A stretch of DNA of 64,000 nucleotides from CAMLJR01 sp964500675 (GTDB lineage Bacteria; Pseudomonadota; Gammaproteobacteria; Pseudomonadales; CAMLJR01), in the NCBI GenBank assembly GCA_964500675.1, contig CAZCNY010000003.1, forward strand, positions 186,001-250,000, given 5' to 3'. Position 1 is the stretch's first letter. Each line of letters begins with the position of its first letter. The notes beneath the pieces are model-generated. The model searched no databases, was not told the origin of the DNA, and saw only the letters and a program-made list of their open reading frames with translations. The position numbers and the translations under genes were made by a program. Below are positions 61,704 to 64,000 of the stretch, in pieces.

Positions 61704-63170
61704 ATGAACAAAAAAATGCTGCCGTTATTTATTTCTGCTGCGTTGCTGGCGGGTTTGGCGCATGCCGAAGTCAACTTGATCGCGATCGGTGGCATCGATG
61801 GCGCGTATGAGGACTTGGCCACGAAAACCGCCGCGCCGCTTGAAAATGGCGTGCCGGGCAATCGCCTCGGCGGCATCGGTTCCGGTTTGGCGTATGCGGG
61901 CGGTAGCAGCTTTCTGGCGCTGCCGGATCGCGGACCGAATGCCAATGCCTACAACAGCGCGGTCGACGACACCGTGTCATACATCGCGCGCTTTCAAACG
62001 CTCAATTTGAGCCTCGCGCCGAGCGATGCGGGTTCGGCACTGCCGTTCACGCTGACGCCAACGCTGCGCGACACCACCTTGTTGTCGAGCCGCGAACCGC
62101 TGGTTTACGGCAGTGGCGATGGTCTCGGTTATCGCATCGATGGCGTAACGCCGCTCGGCTCCGGCGCGCCCGCGCTCAACGCCATAAACCATACACACTA
62201 CTTCACGGGCCGCTCGGATAATTTCGATCCGTCGCAGCCGTCGACGAATCCGCTCAATGCGCGTCTCGATCCCGAAAGTCTCCGCGTGTCTCCGGATGGC
62301 CGCCGCGTCTATGTGTCCGATGAATACGGTCCTTACGTCTATGAATTCGACCGCGTCAGCGGTCAGCGTCTGCGCGCCTTCGCGCTGCCGGCCAATCTCG
62401 CGATCGCGACGTTGAGCGCGCAGAAAGGTGTCGAGATTGCCAGCAATACGGTAGGTCGCGTTACTAACAAGGGCATGGAAGGTCTCGCGATTACTCCCGA
62501 TGGCCGTATGCTTGTCGGCATCATGCAGGCCAATCTCGAACAGGATAAGAAAAAGAGTTTGCGCCTCGTTACGATCGATACGCGCACGGGCGCCAGCCAT
62601 GAATACGCCTACAAGCTGACCGACGGTTCGGGCGTGAGCGACATTGTCGCGGTCAATGATCATCAGTTTCTGGTCGATGAGCGCGATGGCAATGGTCTGG
62701 CGGATACACCGCTGCTAACTGATACCGCGTCCGCAGCCAAGGTGAAAAAATTGTATTTAATCGATCTCGATGGCGCCCAGGATGTCACCGATTTGAGCGG
62801 CGATCTTTCCGCCTACGCAGTTAGCAAGAGCGCGACGCCATTTCTCGATGTCGTCGCCACACTCACTGCAACGGGTATCAACAGCTATTTGATTCCGTCG
62901 AAAATCGAAGGCATCGCGTTCGGGCAGGATATCGTTATCAACGGCGTTACCAAGCACACCTTGTTTATCGCCAACGACAATGATTTCCTGGCGACGATCG
63001 CGGATCCGCTGAAATTGCCGGGTGATCCGAGTCGCGGCATGGTGGCGAACCCGAATCAATTTTATGTATTCGCGTTCGACGACAGCGATTTGCCGGGTTA
63101 TGTTCCGCAGAAAATCCGCGAACTTAAAGATGACGGTGGCTGCGGTTGGCACGGCAAATTCGATTTTTAA
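61704..63170 (+). CDS. secreted phytase-like esterase-domain protein
   Basis: 488-residue protein with signal peptide MNKKMLPLFISAALLAGLAH-A. The mature part has the pattern of the esterase-like activity of phytase family: LGGIGSGLAYAGGSSFLALPD, RGPNAN, DPESLRVSPDGRRVYVSDEY, NKGMEGLAITPDGRMLVGIM, LVDERDGNG and IEGIAFGQD, typical of a beta-propeller. It is likely periplasmic or secreted. The actual substrate is not clear; phosphate esters are a family suggestion. ATG 61704 has AGGAGAACG ahead. Confidence 0.85.
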   Translation: MNKKMLPLFISAALLAGLAHAEVNLIAIGGIDGAYEDLATKTAAPLENGVPGNRLGGIGSGLAYAGGSSFLALPDRGPNANAYNSAVDDTVSYIARFQTLNLSLAPSDAGSALPFTLTPTLRDTTLLSSREPLVYGSGDGLGYRIDGVTPLGSGAPALNAINHTHYFTGRSDNFDPSQPSTNPLNARLDPESLRVSPDGRRVYVSDEYGPYVYEFDRVSGQRLRAFALPANLAIATLSAQKGVEIASNTVGRVTNKGMEGLAITPDGRMLVGIMQANLEQDKKKSLRLVTIDTRTGASHEYAYKLTDGSGVSDIVAVNDHQFLVDERDGNGLADTPLLTDTASAAKVKKLYLIDLDGAQDVTDLSGDLSAYAVSKSATPFLDVVATLTATGINSYLIPSKIEGIAFGQDIVINGVTKHTLFIANDNDFLATIADPLKLPGDPSRGMVANPNQFYVFAFDDSDLPGYVPQKIRELKDDGGCGWHGKFDF

Positions 63171-63244
63171 AATCAGCGTATTACTTTTTAAAACCGACGC
63201 ACTATCAAGGGTGTAGCGCACCGCGCCAGACCCTGTTTCGCGAC

Positions 63245-63278
63245 ACGGCAGCGTCAATACATACCGCTGCCGTTTTTT
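63245..63278 (+). terminator. rho-independent terminator after the phytase-like gene
   Basis: ACGGCAGCG (63245-63253) pairs with CGCTGCCGT (63265-63273), nine bases, followed by six T at 63273-63278. Confidence 0.88.
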
Positions 63279-63427
63279 GTTTTCCGCATATCTCTCTTGC
63301 GCATCGCTCCCTGCTGTGTGGCGGTTTCGAGTATCATTACGCGCTTTTTCCGGCCTGCGGTCCAGCTATGTATGTCTCGATACTTCGGGAGCATTTGCGC
63401 AGCGCGGGCAACGATAGAGATGTGACT

Positions 63428-63508
63428 ATGGCCGATAGCAAATTGCTGGATGAAGTGAAAGCGCGACGCACGTTCGCTATCATCTCCCACCCCGACATTA
63501 TCCTCTGA
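63428..63508 (+). pseudogene. prfC: 5' fragment of prfC (peptide chain release factor 3), cut by an insertion
   Basis: ATG 63428 opens MADSKLLDEVKARRTFAIIS then HPD, which is the RF3 N-terminus just before the G1 loop (AGKTT) of its GTPase domain. After HPD the sequence departs (IIL, then TGA), so only about 23 codons of prfC remain. The loss lies exactly at the codons for IISHPD, known as the attachment site of SXT/R391-type elements. A functional prfC with another 5' end may exist at the far end of the element, beyond the window. Confidence 0.85.
63479..63495 (+). other. attachment-site core in prfC
   Basis: ATCATCTCCCACCCCGA, 15 of 17 equal to the SXT/R391 core as I recall it (ATTATCTCGCACCCCGA). 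prfC-like coding sequence ends right after it. Confidence 0.65.
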
Positions 63509-63593
63509 GTCATGTGTAGCCAACCCAAGACATATTCCCAATTAATCTTTTGTTTTTATTGAAAAATAATTCCTCCGCCGCGACAATCTGAGT

Positions 63594-63681
63594 CAAGCCA
63601 AGACAAGCCGAGACAGCAAAAACGTGTACACATCCGTGTACATAAAACGGCAATTTGGCGCTTCCGAAATATCGTGTACAC
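63594..63681. repeat. short direct repeats ahead of the integrase
   Basis: CAAGCCAAGA/CAAGCCGAGA in tandem at 63594-63613, and CGTGTACA(C/T) at 63623, 63635 and 63673. Arm-type integrase sites or sites of another element-encoded protein are possible. Confidence 0.5.
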
Positions 63682-63694
63682 AGCCGGGGAGTTT

Positions 63695-64000
63695 ATGGCG
63701 ATTTCAGATGCGTGGTTGAAGGCCAACCACGGAAAGACACGCGCATCACGCGAAGAGAGAATGGACCGTGATGGTTTTGGTATTCGCATTACGCCTGCTG
63801 GAAAAATAATTTTTCAGATGCGTTATCGCTACAACAGCAAAAATCCAAAGCGTCTTGATGTTGGCTCCTATCCTTTAATGTCTTTAAAAGAGGCGCGTGT
63901 ATCCGCATTTTTTTTGTGCGGGAGGAAAGTGATATTAACGATGCAGATACATATTTCGGGGTCGATGACAATTAAGCAGCTCAAGCAGACTTTATTTGAG
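63695..64000 (+). CDS. tyrosine integrase, N-terminal arm-binding domain (partial, perhaps altered)
   Basis: Open from ATG 63695 to the window end (102 codons). The first ~70 residues fit the arm DNA-binding domain (DUF4102) of phage and island integrases: MAISDAWLKANHGKT, MDRDGFGIRITPAGKIIFQM, RYRYNSKNPKRLDVGSYPLM and SLKEAR. After SLKEAR the residues (VSAFFLCGRKVILTMQ) no longer look like an integrase. A run of eight T at 63910 may mark a frameshift. The catalytic core would lie beyond the window. It sits 200 bases from the prfC junction, as is usual for element integrases. Confidence 0.75.
   Translation, partial: MAISDAWLKANHGKTRASREERMDRDGFGIRITPAGKIIFQMRYRYNSKNPKRLDVGSYPLMSLKEARVSAFFLCGRKVILTMQIHISGSMTIKQLKQTLFE

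Larger units (their letters stand above)
63496..64000 (+). mobile_element. left or right end of an integrative element inserted in prfC
   Basis: Begins where prfC coding ends. It is more A+T-rich than the chromosome before it and carries short direct repeats (63594-63613 and 63623-63681), then an integrase gene. The other end is not in the window. Confidence 0.75.

Noticed and set aside
1..64000. CRISPR arrays, rRNA, tRNA genes
   Set aside because: No regular spaced repeats and no rRNA or tRNA-like sequence seen on reading both strands.

Overview
The window reads as chromosomal DNA of a Gram-negative gammaproteobacterium. Evidence: argA, argE, argG, PrfC, Kup, RNase Z, an NtrC/sigma54-like nitrogen regulon, a TonB receptor and outer-membrane porin genes, and a PilB/GspE-type ATPase. 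The layout of the nitrate genes (nasT, nasS, an MFS nitrate transporter, a fused phosphatase-kinase, nirB, nirD) is like that of Pseudomonas. Several choices (DUF2789, DUF1328, a RegB/RegA pair) would also fit the Cellvibrionales. I cannot name the genus from sequence alone. By eye the GC content is in the mid-50s, with many CGCG/GATCGC words. The last ~500 bases are visibly richer in A+T.

Layout. 1-7.4 kb: partial argA, a DUF4124 protein, argE, a type II secretion/pilus ATPase, proline iminopeptidase and a SulP anion transporter. 7.4-15 kb: a ribbon-helix-helix regulator, a secretin-like protein, DUF2789, RNase Z, a soluble zinc-sensing chemoreceptor, DUF502, YbaK-like, fructose-bisphosphatase and a MORN-repeat protein. 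15.2-17.2 kb: nasT and nasS behind a good sigma54 promoter. 17.2-24.3 kb: PfkB kinase, PhzF-like isomerase, CorA, Kup, hemolysin III-like protein and a diguanylate cyclase. 24.7-40.9 kb: the nitrate assimilation region, made of three operons: (1) NarK-type transporter + PP2C/Ser-Thr kinase fusion, (2) nrtABC + AlgE-like porin, (3) FAD oxidoreductase + nirB + nirD + nasA. 41-51.3 kb: cold-shock protein, SDR, LOG-family protein, NhaP2 antiporter, a NarL-type two-component set, a small stress cluster (DUF1328, BON, EncFtn-like, OB-fold lipoprotein) and argG. 51.4-59.5 kb: a four-gene c-di-GMP operon (TonB receptor, YfiR, hybrid kinase, REC-PAS-GGDEF-EAL). 59.7-63.2 kb: RegB/RegA and a phytase-like esterase. 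63.4-64 kb: the first codons of prfC interrupted by an integrative element whose integrase starts within 200 bases.

How the parts work together. All three nitrate operons are preceded by the same kind of leader: an upstream hairpin with an AxxGxx hexaloop (P1), a second hairpin with loop AAAGGC (P2), and a strong intrinsic terminator whose 5' arm shares bases with P2. This is the expected target of the ANTAR protein NasT, so NasS (nitrate sensor) and NasT (antiterminator) about 10 kb upstream probably control uptake, signalling and reduction together. A second small circuit is suggested by a matching AT-rich operator in front of both sulP and the ribbon-helix-helix gene next to it.

Most genes belong to well-known families. 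The best candidates for something less described are the RHH/sulP operator pair, the prfC-inserted element, the EncFtn-like gene without an encapsulin, the kinase-phosphatase fusion within a NasT-controlled operon, and the TonB-YfiR-hybrid kinase operon.
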